Positions 34,122-44,062 of a DNA stretch of 64,000 nt are shown here, piece after piece. Source of the stretch: Ctena decussata (Eukaryota; Mollusca; Bivalvia; Lucinida; Lucinidae); NCBI GenBank assembly GCA_963989385.1, contig OZ022503.1, forward strand, positions 65,880,123-65,944,122, in the 5' to 3' direction. The translations under genes were made by a program, and so were the position numbers. The notes under the pieces are model-generated. The model was given only the letters and a program-made list of their open reading frames with translations, made no database searches and had not been told where the DNA came from. Positions within the stretch are counted from its first letter, which is position 1. Every line of letters begins with the position of its first letter.

Positions 34122-34125
34122 TTTG

Positions 34126-34227
34126 AGCGATTAGCGAAGAGTCTGGTGAAACTGGGCAGCTGCACAGGCTGATCTGAGTCTGCACTGGCGCACAACCACT
34201 TTGTTGGTTTTCTCGTGTCGCGGCTCA
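34126..34227. mobile_element. Palindromic MITE inserted in LINE-J, right half
   Basis: Resumes the MITE exactly where 31332 stopped and ends TCTCGTGTCGCGGCTCA. LINE-J continues at once with TATTTTCTGCCCTCAAGTAT. Confidence 0.85.
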
Positions 34228-34562
34228 AATATTTTCTGCCCTCAAGTATAAGATCTTGGAACGAGCTTTCTCCTGAGATAAAAGATTCCAGTTCCATTCA
34301 AAGTTTCAAATATCATCTTAACAAAAATTTAACTAAGCCCCCTAAATATTACTATATAGGCGACCGGTTCTTACAAATACAACATACTAGGCTAAGAACG
34401 GACTGTAGAAAGTTAAATGAGCATCTTTTCTCTAAAACCATAATTATTAATACTTACCGTGTCTGTGGTTCAATTGAATCTATCTAACATTTCTTCTTTG
34501 AATGCCAGAGATATACGAACTGTAATGTTGAATACTTTAGCACAAGTACCAGATGTCAGTAA
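34228..34562 (+). pseudogene. LINE-J copy A, C-terminal part
   Basis: Continuation of the LINE reading: LPSSIRSWNELSPEIKDSSS, YIGDRFLQIQHTRLRTDCR and VCGSIESI. It stops at ...GATGTCAGTAA, where a 7.7-kb minus-strand insertion begins. The remaining C-terminus and 3' UTR resume at 42242. Confidence 0.85.
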
Positions 34563-34574
34563 TATATTATTTGG

Positions 34575-35720
34575 ACAGACAGACAGACAATAGCTTTATT
34601 ACACTCAAGTCATATAAACATGACATATGAGGATTAACATAGTATCTCTGAGATTACAAGTAGACGACAGTAGTGAAAGTACCAATCTTACGATCAACTG
34701 AAAAACTGAAAAACGTCCCGAAAGTGTCATGTTTCCATCAGGTATGCAACATTAGCACATCTAAGTGTTGCATACCGGATGGGAAGAGGACACCCTCGGG
34801 TCGGGGGAGAACATGTGAATAAACATTTCCCCAGAACAGTTTTGATGTGGTCATATAATCTAAGATATAAAGGGTTTGAATGGGTGACTATAAAGGCACT
34901 CCCAGCAAGCACACAGCTTTGACATCACGTTGGCTCAACATTGGCTTCATAGCTGTGTGTCAAAGCATTTTATGCTAAGACTAGAGTGTGGCCCCGGCAT
35001 AATTTTAAGCAGCATAAAAGCAGCAAATCAAATAAAGTAATAGTGTTAATTTAACAGTTGCAGAATAGATGGATAAGTACTCAGCAGGCACACAATGCCA
35101 ATCCAACATTGAATCAACGTCGATTCAACGTTATTCCGTTGAATCAACGCTGATACAGGTCCGATTAATTCGAGCTATATACCCAGAGAGTAAATACATT
35201 CGCATCAGGTACACCACGCTTAATCGATATTGAAACAACAGTGATTCCACGCCGAGACGTTGACTCAACGTTGATTCAACTTATGTCCGATAGAGATATA
35301 ACTAAAAACCTAGCAGTATAATAAAGATTGTGGGTCGCATCGGGGGAAGACACTCTAACACATCAAATACATAGGAGAGACCCATATCAGTCGCTGCCCT
35401 CGAAGAACCAAAATTGCACATACAGATAATGAAAATTAGGTTAAGATCACCCGTACATGCGTACTTAGATGGGTCAAATACAAAAATAGCTTCTTCCCCG
35501 TCACGCCAAAAATAGAAACACTCCCGCAGTATACCTGTCAAACAGGTGCAGAAATTTGCATAATAAGTCCGTGCAATTCCGGAATAACTAGAGCATGGTG
35601 TGTCATTCAGGTGGGTTTATGAATGGAGTGAAATGTTATCAAACTTCTGCACCAAAAAGTTTTGACCTATTCGTTGGATTACGAGCAGATTATTTGGCAG
35701 GTGAGTAAATATAGCCTTTC

Positions 35721-35767
<47 letters not shown>

Positions 35768-37174
35768 GAAGGCGGGGTGTTTGCACCCAGATAACAAAAA
35801 CACTAATATAATCTACATTTCAGCAACTTTAGCCCGCTACAAATCCACGTGTTGGAGCACCGCAAATTTCCAAATATTGAGACACTAAAAATAAATACCA
35901 TAATTGTCCCAAATTGGAACAGCATGGTCTCGCAGTGCAGTAATGTGCCCCCCCCCCCCCCCCCCCACCACCAAAAAAAAAAAAATAAATAAAATAAAAG
36001 CAGATGGGATGGCAAAAAGTTCAAACTCCGATCAGACTGCTGCAGTCTGATCTGGGCCTGCACTATTTGCTAAGGCCCTTACTGTCCCAATATATAGAAT
36101 TTTACGGTACTCTATTTGCCGTAACCACACAAATACTTTGGGACTGCGAATCTCAAACAGGTAAAAGTGCAGTTCTGGGTCAGACTGCTTTTTTCGCTGA
36201 TACGAAGTAGCAGTCTGACCCGAGCCTACACAGATGATTCAAACCTTTCCGTCATGTATCGGGTGGTACGTATGAACAGCCATACACCATGGTCAATTTT
36301 TGAATAAACTAAACAGAACTTTTATAAGGATGATATTTAGCACATATAGCTTAGAACACAAACCATCAACTCTTTGAAGTCTCTTGGAATTTTCGCTGAC
36401 ATTAGGTAGGCATATTTAGTTGTAGGAGACAGTGTGCACTACGACCAGATGGTACAGTCCATTAACGTTATAAGAGTCTAATAATGGACCTACACTGAGT
36501 ATTCGGCCATGCTTGATAGCGGAGATCAGGCACGGACTGCTCTCCCTGTGTCCTGTGAGAAAACATCGCCTACCTAGAGACAGGCATTTTAGTAAGTCAC
36601 AACAATTTACAAGTTGACACACCGTAATAAAGCCACAAATTTGAACACAGTTGGCTAAACCTGATTAGACTACTACATGGAAGGCAAATCTACATAGTAC
36701 GGTCTGACAAATGCCTTTCCTTCCAAACTGTTAGCATTAAAGAAATCACATGGTAGCAAAATTGATGCAAGCATAAAAATAACTAGCTAATAAGTAAAGC
36801 GTGATGTGAAAAGCGACCTTATGCTGTGTACAGTCAGAAGCAAACTTCCTAGATACTTCCCTTTTCACGAATCAAATGTCTCAGAGTATTATTATATTTG
36901 GTGAGCAGGGAAAACTTCGAACAAACCGTGGGAGTGCACAAGCCGATTGGAGCCTTCCCTGTCACACAGTTTTTCACGCAACACCGGGCAGATATATATT
37001 CGGCAAATGTAATAGGCAGTTAACATCAATTCAGATATCACCTATCAGGCACACAACGCTGAATGAACACCAAGTCAACCCTGATTCAACGTCATAATGT
37101 TGAATCAGTGCTGACTCGGTGCCACTTCAGCGCCGCTTGCCGGGTTGGGCATGAAATTTAACATAAGGAACTAA
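34575..37174 (-). other. 3' region of the inserted LINE with nested repeats and microsatellites
   Basis: No ORF of note. It contains short inverted motifs built on GTTGATTCAACG / GTTGAATCAACG (35095-35285 and again 37045-37115). It also contains a (GA)n tract at 35722-35756 running into G13, and a poly-C/poly-A stretch at 35947-36000. A palindromic segment around 36030-36230 contains CAGACTGC(T)GCAGTCTGATC. Confidence 0.6.
35722..35769. repeat. (GA)n tract followed by poly-G
   Basis: About 17 GA units, then about 12 G residues. Confidence 0.9.
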
Positions 37175-40100
37175 TTAATTAGCAAAACGTTTCATAATAA
37201 TTTTCATAAACCTTGAAAGACGAATTAATTTGGATTCATTTGTAATATTTAGAAGTTGACTGAACTTAAGTATGTTGGGTCTACGAAAGTAATATGGATC
37301 AATAAACTGTTTACGTTCTGTAAGGAAAAAAGTACATTCGAGCAGGTAATGAAATTCGTCACCGATCTGATTATTTTGGCACAGAGGGCATTTTCTGTCT
37401 GATAACTCAATATTGTTCCAACGACCTACTTCCACTGGTAATTTATGGTTCGCAGTTCTAAACTTAAACACTGTTAATAAGAAAGACCCACTTAAAATAC
37501 TTATGTAACTTTCCCTATTAGTATCGTTTTTGTAAATACTATAATTTTTACCTTTCGATGATGATTGCAGTTGTGCGGTCCAAGTCTGCAGAAATTGGTC
37601 ACATAAATTGAGCTTAATTTGTTTGCCTATATAAAGGGGAGTTGTTTCGGATTGGCTGATCCAAATATCATATCTTCCAGAATTAATCAGAATAGATCGT
37701 ACATACTTTATCCATTTAAATTCGGTATCGTTAGAGTTGAGCATAAGTTGGTATATCTTGTAAGACAGTTTTGACGTTTTGCCAGTTAATATTCTAATCC
37801 AAAAATTTACCATTCTTTGTTTAATTATAACTGATAGAGGGTGTCTGCCTAGCTCAGCGTATAACATGAATTTGGGGGTACTTTTTCTAACTTTCGTTAT
37901 TCTTCTTAAGAATTCAGTGTGGACACGTTCAATTAATTCAGTGTTTTCAAATCCCCAGACCTCGCATGCATACATTAAAATTGGTAAGACAGTATTATCA
38001 AACAATTTAATCTGTAGATCAATTGGGAGGTCAAGATTGTTTGCTCTGAAAAACAAGAGATGCATGGCCTTATTTGCCTGTTCGACAACATGTTTTCGCA
38101 TATTTAAAAATCTGCCAGATTTGGTAAAAATAACACCTAAGTATTTGTACCTGTCAGTTACCAGTATATCGTTTCCACCTATATTGAATGTAAAGTTACG
38201 ATTATTCCTGGAGTTAAATATAACTACATTCGTTTTGTTGTAATTGATATTAAGCTTCCATAGTTCGCAATATTCGAAAAAACTATCCAAAGCTTTTTGG
38301 AAATTTTCCTTATTATTAGAAAAAATTACGGTGTCGTCTGCGTACAGTAGTATCAGTAGCTGTAAATATATATTTATCTCATTACTAATTGTTTCAAGGT
38401 CAAGGCTACTGACACTAGAAGAAAACAGAAAATTTTCAAGATCGTTTAGATAAACGGAGAAAAGAATTGCAGATAAATTTTCTCCTTGTCGAACGCCGCA
38501 ATTACTAGCAAAAAATTGAGAAGATTCGCCAGATATTTTCACACACGATTTAATGTTTTCATACATATTATAGATAATCCGCAGAAACTTTCCTTGTATA
38601 GTGTTAAAATGCAATTTTCGAAAGAGTCCGCCTCTCCAAATAGAATCAAACGCTTGCGAAAAATCCACGAATGCGCAAAATAGTTTCTGTTTACTTTTTT
38701 TCATTATTTCTATTAAAGAATGTAAAACAAAAATGTGATCTGTTACCCCGTAACCCTTTCGAAATCCAGCTTGATTTTCATTTAGAGTTTCATTTTCGTC
38801 TAAAAATTTTGTTAACCTTTGATTTAGTACTGCAGTAAAGAGTTTACCTAGACAACTTAAAATCGTTATAGGTCTATAATTTGCAGCTTCTTTAGCATCA
38901 CCTTTATGTTTAAAAATGGGTATTATTGCTCCTTCTAACCAGGCATTTGGAATTATACCAGAATCGAAAACGGAGTTAAACAATTTTTCGTACGTTGGTA
39001 AAAATATCTCCTCTGTAGATTTAATATATTCATTCAAAATTTTATCTTCGCCAGAAGATTTTCCATTTTTTAAGTTTTTAATGCATTTGCTTATTTCCTG
39101 TGCCGTTATTTTTTCATTTAATTGATCATTATCATTTTCATGGTCCGTATATGAGTAGGTTTCATGTGGGTGATCTCTCTGATTGACATTTTTAAAGTGC
39201 TCTTAAAAGGTATTCAGGGATGGTTTCAGATTTTGTGGCTTTTCGTTTAGACTATTCAAGTATTTCCAGTAATCCTTAGGATTTTTAGTATGCATACTTC
39301 GTAGTCTCTTAACCTTATGTTTTTTATGCAACCCGATATATTTGTTCATTGTTTGTTTGTAACGTTTGCATTGAGTTTTCAGATTCTCTTGTGATTGCAT
39401 GTTTTTATTCATATAGAAAATATGTTTTGCGCGGTGATATCGTTTACGGGCTATTTTACATGCAGGGCCAAACCAAGCTCTATCGAATGGTCTCTTTGCA
39501 TAGCTTACTTTATTTACTTTTTTAAAAGTATTTGTAGCGGCTTGTGAAAAAATTTCGGCAATAGTATTTGTTACATTATTTATTGACTGAAGGGAAGGAG
39601 TAAGGGTGACAAGGCTATCATTTACTGCTAAAACGTCCGACATGTTTACATTTTTAACAAATTGCTCCTTAAGTTCATTTTTCCATTTACAGTTAACTGA
39701 GTAAGAGTTTGCTGTGCTATTATCACGTAGTATACTTTGAGAGTTAAAATTTAGTGACCAGCTTATCAGTGAGTGGCCATCGGAAAATATTTCGTCTAGC
39801 TCCATTATTTCGAACTGTTGCAGAAAGTTAAAACAGTCAGCAGTACAAAGGGTATAATCTATTACGGACTGGTCCCGAAATGTTTTACGACCAATATGTT
39901 TATCTTTGCCAACTCTCCCATTAACAATGAATAAATTATTATTTTTACATATATTAACTAACCAATATCCTGTGTTATTTGTTTTTGTATCATTTGAAGT
40001 CCTACTAAGGGGTATCTTTAGGCGTTCTAAAATAGTTGTTTTGTCAAAAAAATGAACCGTTTCATCATCAAGCCCAAATTCTTCTGCCAAAAATTCGTCC

Positions 40101-40632
40101 AATTGGACGTAATCGATTAGACGTGCAGTTCTAGCGTTTAAATCTCCAGTAATAAATACATATTTATGGCTACTACACATAGAAGTTATCTCATTTTCCA
40201 GGATTTGCAATTCATCGTCATTATAAAATCGCGATTGTAACGGAGGTATATAAGTGATGCCAATAATTAGATCTTCATCAGTGGACGTGCTGCTTTTATC
40301 AATTGATATCCACATAATGTAATCCGAGTCTGTAGTAAGATATTTACACTGCTCAAAAATATCATCTTTAGCAAATAGGGCTATCCCCCCAGACTTGCGA
40401 ATATATATTTTTGCTTACGCGGCTGCGAGAAACACCGAAAGCCCGGAATTGAGATAACATCGATGTCTTCAAGCTTAGTTTCCACAAAGCAAATTAAGTC
40501 ATATTTGTCAAAATATTCAACAAAATCAGGATATTTTGAACGTCTTTTAAGGCCACATACATTCAAAGTAGCAATATTGAAAATTTTAGAGTTTGCGCTG
40601 TGATTTAACTGTTTATTTGAACTTGAATTCAA
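37175..40632 (-). pseudogene. LINE ORF2: AP-endonuclease / reverse transcriptase, one frameshift and one stop
   Basis: The ORF starts 24 bases after ORF1. The endonuclease shows FNIATLNVCGLKRRS, FVETKLED, FITGDLNARTARL and FSDGHSLISW. RT blocks follow: NYRPITILSCLGKLF, CAFVDFSQAFDSIW, GVRQGENLSAILFSVYLNDL, the catalytic YADD (about 38344-38333) and YKYLGVIFTKSG. The C-terminus carries C-x2-C-x9-H-x4-C (CPLC...HYLLEC). Two defects separate it from a complete protein: a one-base shift in an AT-repeat near 40410 and a TAA at 39203-39205. Otherwise about 1,150 codons are open, so this copy was inactivated recently. The L1-type ORF1 with this ORF2 suggests the L1/Tx1 side of the LINEs; the clade is tentative. 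Confidence 0.88.
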
Positions 40633-40656
40633 TTTGTCATGTTCTCCCAGCCAGGC

Positions 40657-42213
40657 CTAAGGCTGGCTTGAGTCAGACTGGGGCATCTGTGTTGACTGGT
40701 TTGACTCATCATCCATTGGCCCGTCACCAGTGGCTACCGGGGGAGCCTTTTGTGTCCCAGCATTATCCTTTGAGCCAAACTTCGATGGTTGGATTACTTC
40801 AGTCCGTATTTTGCACACTCGCGATTGAGATCGCAGTTGAGAACCACGCGATTGAGACACAGTGGATTTTGCACGTCGTCTTTCTGCCTGGCTAGACTTG
40901 CGTGTTAAGCTACGACCCCTGACTTGTTCGTTAAGTACTGCTGGTACAGTTGGTGTCGCCTCGCGATCTACCGCTCGGCTGTCTAACGTGGCTGCAGCAC
41001 TAGCAGAAACGGTTTCACTAGTTTCACAGTCCTGCAGTAAGGATGGAGAGAACTGCTCGTCCACTTGCATAGCTGAAGCTCTTTCCGGCGAGACTGTTAC
41101 TCGGTTTTCCAATCCAGACCCCATTATACATGACCCACTAGTTATATCACGGGTGGGCATCGACATGTGTGGTTCACTAGCCAAACTAGGAAGACCGGAC
41201 AAACCTGTTTCAATGTTTATGTTTTGATTGTTCGCTTGGGTAGACTGGACACGACTGACTCTACTACCTTGTAATATCTGGAACCAGTCTGGAAACAGGT
41301 CAATAATAGTTTCGTTGTCGATGCTAATCTTAGCGGGGTACCCAAGGGTAACTCTTCTATTTGGGTTATTTGCCCTAGCCGTTTTAAACTGATTCCATAA
41401 ACTTTGGCGGGCCTTCGAAATTTCGCTCGGATAATCCTTGCTCACGCCAAACTCTGTTCCTTTTAACTGGGAAGAGACATTCAAAATTTCGTCGATATCG
41501 CAAAAGTCTCTAAAAGCAACGATTATTGGGCGGGTTTTGGCAATATTAAAGCGACCAAGTCTATGCGCTCTTTCTAAATACATGTCTCTATCAATATTCA
41601 GTTTTGAATGAATAAAATGCCGTACCTCTTCGAAACAGTTTTCCCGCCTATTTTCCGGTATTCCTTTAAATAACAAATTCCTACGCCTACTGCGGGCTTC
41701 GAGGTCCAAAGATCGGTACTCTAAAAGTTTGAGTCTGTCAGAATGAGAATTGACCACAGTTTCTATCTCCGAAATACGGGCTTTTAAACCAATTATTGAA
41801 TCCAGTTTATTTTGTATACCGGCAACCCTACTCTCGTTCACGGATAACTTCGATAATATCAATGACAGCTTGTCGTCATTCGTCAGAGTTCCATAATCGT
41901 TAGGTTCCATGTTCACACATTCCGAAAGAGAATAGGGCCCACTTTGACCTCCACTGCTAATCCGTTGCCGTTTAGATTGCTTTCCTCGAACCACTGTAAA
42001 TCCATCCGTATCAGTATCGATTTCAACCCCAAAATCGAAAGCGTCGCCATCTTGGGCGTGGTCTTGCTCAGGTTCGCCGAGAACTGCAAAGAAATTCTTA
42101 TCTGCCCGAAAATTTGCCCAGTCAGAAGCCCCACCTCGACCACGTCCGCGTCCACCTCTTGTTCTTACACCTCTCCCTCGCACTTCGGATGCCATATTAT
42201 AAGCAAAGTTCAA
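40657..42213 (-). CDS. LINE ORF1 (L1-type RNA-binding protein)
   Basis: 518 codons from the ATG at 42213. The second ATG, residue 7 (MASEVRGRG), is the likelier start. An RGRG-rich basic N-terminus (11-28) is followed by an acidic stretch. A coiled coil spans about 113-175. An L1-ORF1p-like RRM region contains RRNLLFKGIPE (177-187) and LERAHRLGRF (213-222). A C-terminal domain runs to about 312. A serine/arginine-rich, probably disordered tail extends to residue 518 and is unusually long for this family. In L1 elements this protein trimerises and coats the RNA. The frame is uninterrupted. Confidence 0.85.
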   Translation of the reverse strand: MNFAYNMASEVRGRGVRTRGGRGRGRGGASDWANFRADKNFFAVLGEPEQDHAQDGDAFDFGVEIDTDTDGFTVVRGKQSKRQRISSGGQSGPYSLSECVNMEPNDYGTLTNDDKLSLILSKLSVNESRVAGIQNKLDSIIGLKARISEIETVVNSHSDRLKLLEYRSLDLEARSRRRNLLFKGIPENRRENCFEEVRHFIHSKLNIDRDMYLERAHRLGRFNIAKTRPIIVAFRDFCDIDEILNVSSQLKGTEFGVSKDYPSEISKARQSLWNQFKTARANNPNRRVTLGYPAKISIDNETIIDLFPDWFQILQGSRVSRVQSTQANNQNINIETGLSGLPSLASEPHMSMPTRDITSGSCIMGSGLENRVTVSPERASAMQVDEQFSPSLLQDCETSETVSASAAATLDSRAVDREATPTVPAVLNEQVRGRSLTRKSSQAERRRAKSTVSQSRGSQLRSQSRVCKIRTEVIQPSKFGSKDNAGTQKAPPVATGDGPMDDESNQSTQMPQSDSSQP

Positions 42214-42241
42214 GTAAACTCCGAAAAATAGCAGAGTTGGA

Positions 42242-42310
42242 GTTGCTAATATGGACTATCAAACGATCTATCTAACAATCAAATTTTGGTTGAAGTGTTT
42301 AAATCATGAG

Positions 42311-42345
<35 letters not shown>

Positions 42346-42665
42346 ATATAACTTATCTTTTGATGCCCATACCTTATTAACAAAATAAACTAATATATTT
42401 GTAGTAGTTGTTTTCAGGCTCTGTTTTCGACTTTCTTTACTGTTGTTTTTTCTTTTCTTTCTTTTTTCTTTCTTTAACTTGTTTGACATACTGATATAAA
42501 CATTTTTGCGTTACACTTTGAATGAACGTTCTTACCGTATTCTAGTAGTTCATGATTATAGGGTGACAGGTTGGCTTCTTTCTGAATCCTTTCTTGCATT
42601 GTATTGTTATAGTAAATGAATATATGTATGAGGAATTTATTTGAATAAAATACGTTTAAACCAAA
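42242..42665 (+). mobile_element. LINE-J copy A, last codons and 3' UTR
   Basis: Resumes at GTTGCTAATATGGACTATCA, where copy B (60131) is continuous with the LINE. A (CT)n tract at 42313-42341 follows the coding end. The 3' end is GAATAAAATACGTTTAAACC. Confidence 0.8.
42313..42341. repeat. (CT)n microsatellite
   Basis: About 14 CT units. The partner at 60198-60222 is shorter and interrupted. Confidence 0.95.
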
Positions 42666-43480
42666 AGAGCAAATTCAGTTAACGTCATTTTGATATGCAC
42701 AGAAGGACTTTTAGTTCAAAATATGTATTCTAAAAGCATTCTAAGAGCAAATTCCGTTTAACGCCAAAATGCGTGGGAACAGATGTCGTCATTGTAAAAG
42801 AGGGTCCACTGTAGATAAAAGGAAAGTAAGGGTGTATATCACTTTAAGTGGGTGGGAATTGTTGAAAAAGTGTTTGGTTTAATGATAAATAAAAAGTGTT
42901 ACAATGGTTTTCTGTTCATAACGTTAAAATGTGGCTCACTGAGAAGACTATAAATATAGGTGACATTTAAAAATTGTAATTATAAAGTTTGGAGAAAAAA
43001 AACATGTGTTTGCACGTGTTTTCGCCTTTACATAGTGGTTGCGTTCCCGGAGTTTCTGTACTTTTTCTATTTCGTTTATGCTGGCAGTACTACAAAAATG
43101 CCAAGCAGTGTGGCTATAGTAAAAACTAGGCACATTAAAATAATCGCAAATAGTCAGTTTCGAAAGCTTTATAGTCATTTTCAAAAGAATTTAGCATTTA
43201 TTTTGAAACATTATGTCTGCATACTAGCTCTAGCTCAATTTCTTCAGAGGGCTTAGTGAAATATACGGTCGCCCAAAATATATTCATTTTTCAGTTTTTC
43301 TTATGAGCTGAATTTTATTTAGGTAAGCGTGCTTAAAATAAGAACTTAGCCCTAATTCCTGACACCAAGTGTCTATCAAAAATGAGAAGGCGTCTTTAAG
43401 CTCTAGCTTGCAGCATTCTAACAAGTTCATATATTGTACTATTGTTTATGTAAATATGGAAATAAAATAATGTTTAAACT
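42666..43480 (+). repeat. Segmental duplication, copy A, last block (partner 61570-62142 and 63845-64000)
   Basis: Shared blocks include GGGTGTATATCACTTTAAGT, GTGTTTGCACGTGTTTTCG, GCTGGCAGTACTACAAAAAT and TATTTAGGTAAGCGTGCTTA. The partner is interrupted by 62143-63844 and runs off the window end. The block closes with an AATAAAATAATGTTTAAAC motif like the LINE-J 3' end. Confidence 0.8.
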
Positions 43481-43558
43481 AAACATATAGGCCTAACACC
43501 GATTTTCAGTTCTTTTCAGCAGTAGACTATCTTCCCCAACCTAGCCTCGGTATGCCAC

Positions 43559-44062
43559 TCATATATAATGTGTGCATGTATATTGAAAGTGTGACAGGGG
43601 TTTTGGTTCCAGCATCGCGTGTTGCCGATGGTGATGTGCGGGTTGCCGTTTCGCATTGCGGGTAGCCGTTTGTGCTATGCGGGTTGCCGTTATCGCGTCA
43701 GCAACATATTGTTCTGTTCTGAAAGCTTCTCCTCGAGCCCTTGGCATTTCAGTATAATCTTCTGTCTTTTCTTTTGCATCTTTTTCTCTTATAGAAGCTG
43801 TTTCTTCCTTTTTCTTAGTTGAATCTTTTGGATTCAAAGCTATAGAATCATCAATATTCTCACCAACTCTATTCAACTGCAACTGTTGTCGCAGAATCTG
43901 TGCTTCTCTATTTCTTCTTTGCTCCTGTATAAACTGATCTCTTTGATACTGTATCCTTCTAAGCCCTTCTGCTCTATCTCGTGCTATTTCATCTTCTTCT
44001 CTAATCATATCTCTTCGCATTCTTCTTAGATCTCGTGCCTCCCTACCGCCACTGGAAGCCAT
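43559..44062 (-). CDS. 167-codon ORF, arginine/glutamate-rich coiled coil, function unknown
   Basis: The ATG at 44062 opens MASSGGREARDLRRMRRDMI. Residues about 8-75 are a highly charged helix rich in R, E and Q, predicted coiled coil. A Lys/Glu/Ser-rich stretch (80-105) follows. After about residue 120 the reading enters a repetitive segment (AITATRIAQTATRNAKRQPA) that is the left inverted arm of the enclosing 1.4-kb unit, so the C-terminus is probably not native. It may be the first exon of a captured or host gene whose splice site lies near residue 118. No family recognised. Confidence 0.45.
   Translation of the reverse strand: MASSGGREARDLRRMRRDMIREEDEIARDRAEGLRRIQYQRDQFIQEQRRNREAQILRQQLQLNRVGENIDDSIALNPKDSTKKKEETASIREKDAKEKTEDYTEMPRARGEAFRTEQYVADAITATRIAQTATRNAKRQPAHHHRQHAMLEPKPLSHFQYTCTHYI

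Larger units (their letters stand above)
31333..34125 (+). mobile_element. Ngaro/PAT-like element with split direct repeats (A1-interior-B1-A2-B2), non-autonomous
   Basis: Four terminal modules in the order A1 (31333-31552), interior, B1 (33523-33657), A2 (33658-33877), B2 (33987-34121). A1 and A2 differ at about four of 220 positions, and B1 and B2 look identical over 135. This split-direct-repeat plan is known from PAT and Ngaro tyrosine-recombinase retrotransposons, in which B1-A2 lets a circular intermediate be restored. TTTG occurs at 31333-31336, 33658-33661 and 34122-34125. No target-site duplication is visible. The 2 kb interior has a coiled-coil/SGNH ORF but no recognisable RT, RNase H or recombinase, so mobility would need enzymes from a full-length relative. 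The low repeat divergence suggests recent activity. The architecture is seen directly; the Ngaro assignment is an inference strengthened by the SGNH domain, which I recall as common in Ngaro elements. Confidence 0.85.
34563..42241 (-). mobile_element. 7.7-kb insertion carrying a near-intact L1-like LINE
   Basis: The boundaries come from copy B, where GTCAGTAA is directly followed by GTTGCTAATATGG (60130/60131). The 5' end is near 42236, ORF1 starts at 42213 or 42195, and ORF2 ends at 37175. On the minus strand the 3' end at 34600-34575 reads GTAATAAAGCTATTGTCTGT, with a poly(A) signal (34595-34600) and a (TCTG)n tail typical of LINE 3' ends. The 2.5 kb between ORF2 and this end is long for a 3' UTR and contains other repeats, so nested insertions or a second LINE tail are possible. 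No clear target-site duplication is visible. Confidence 0.75.
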
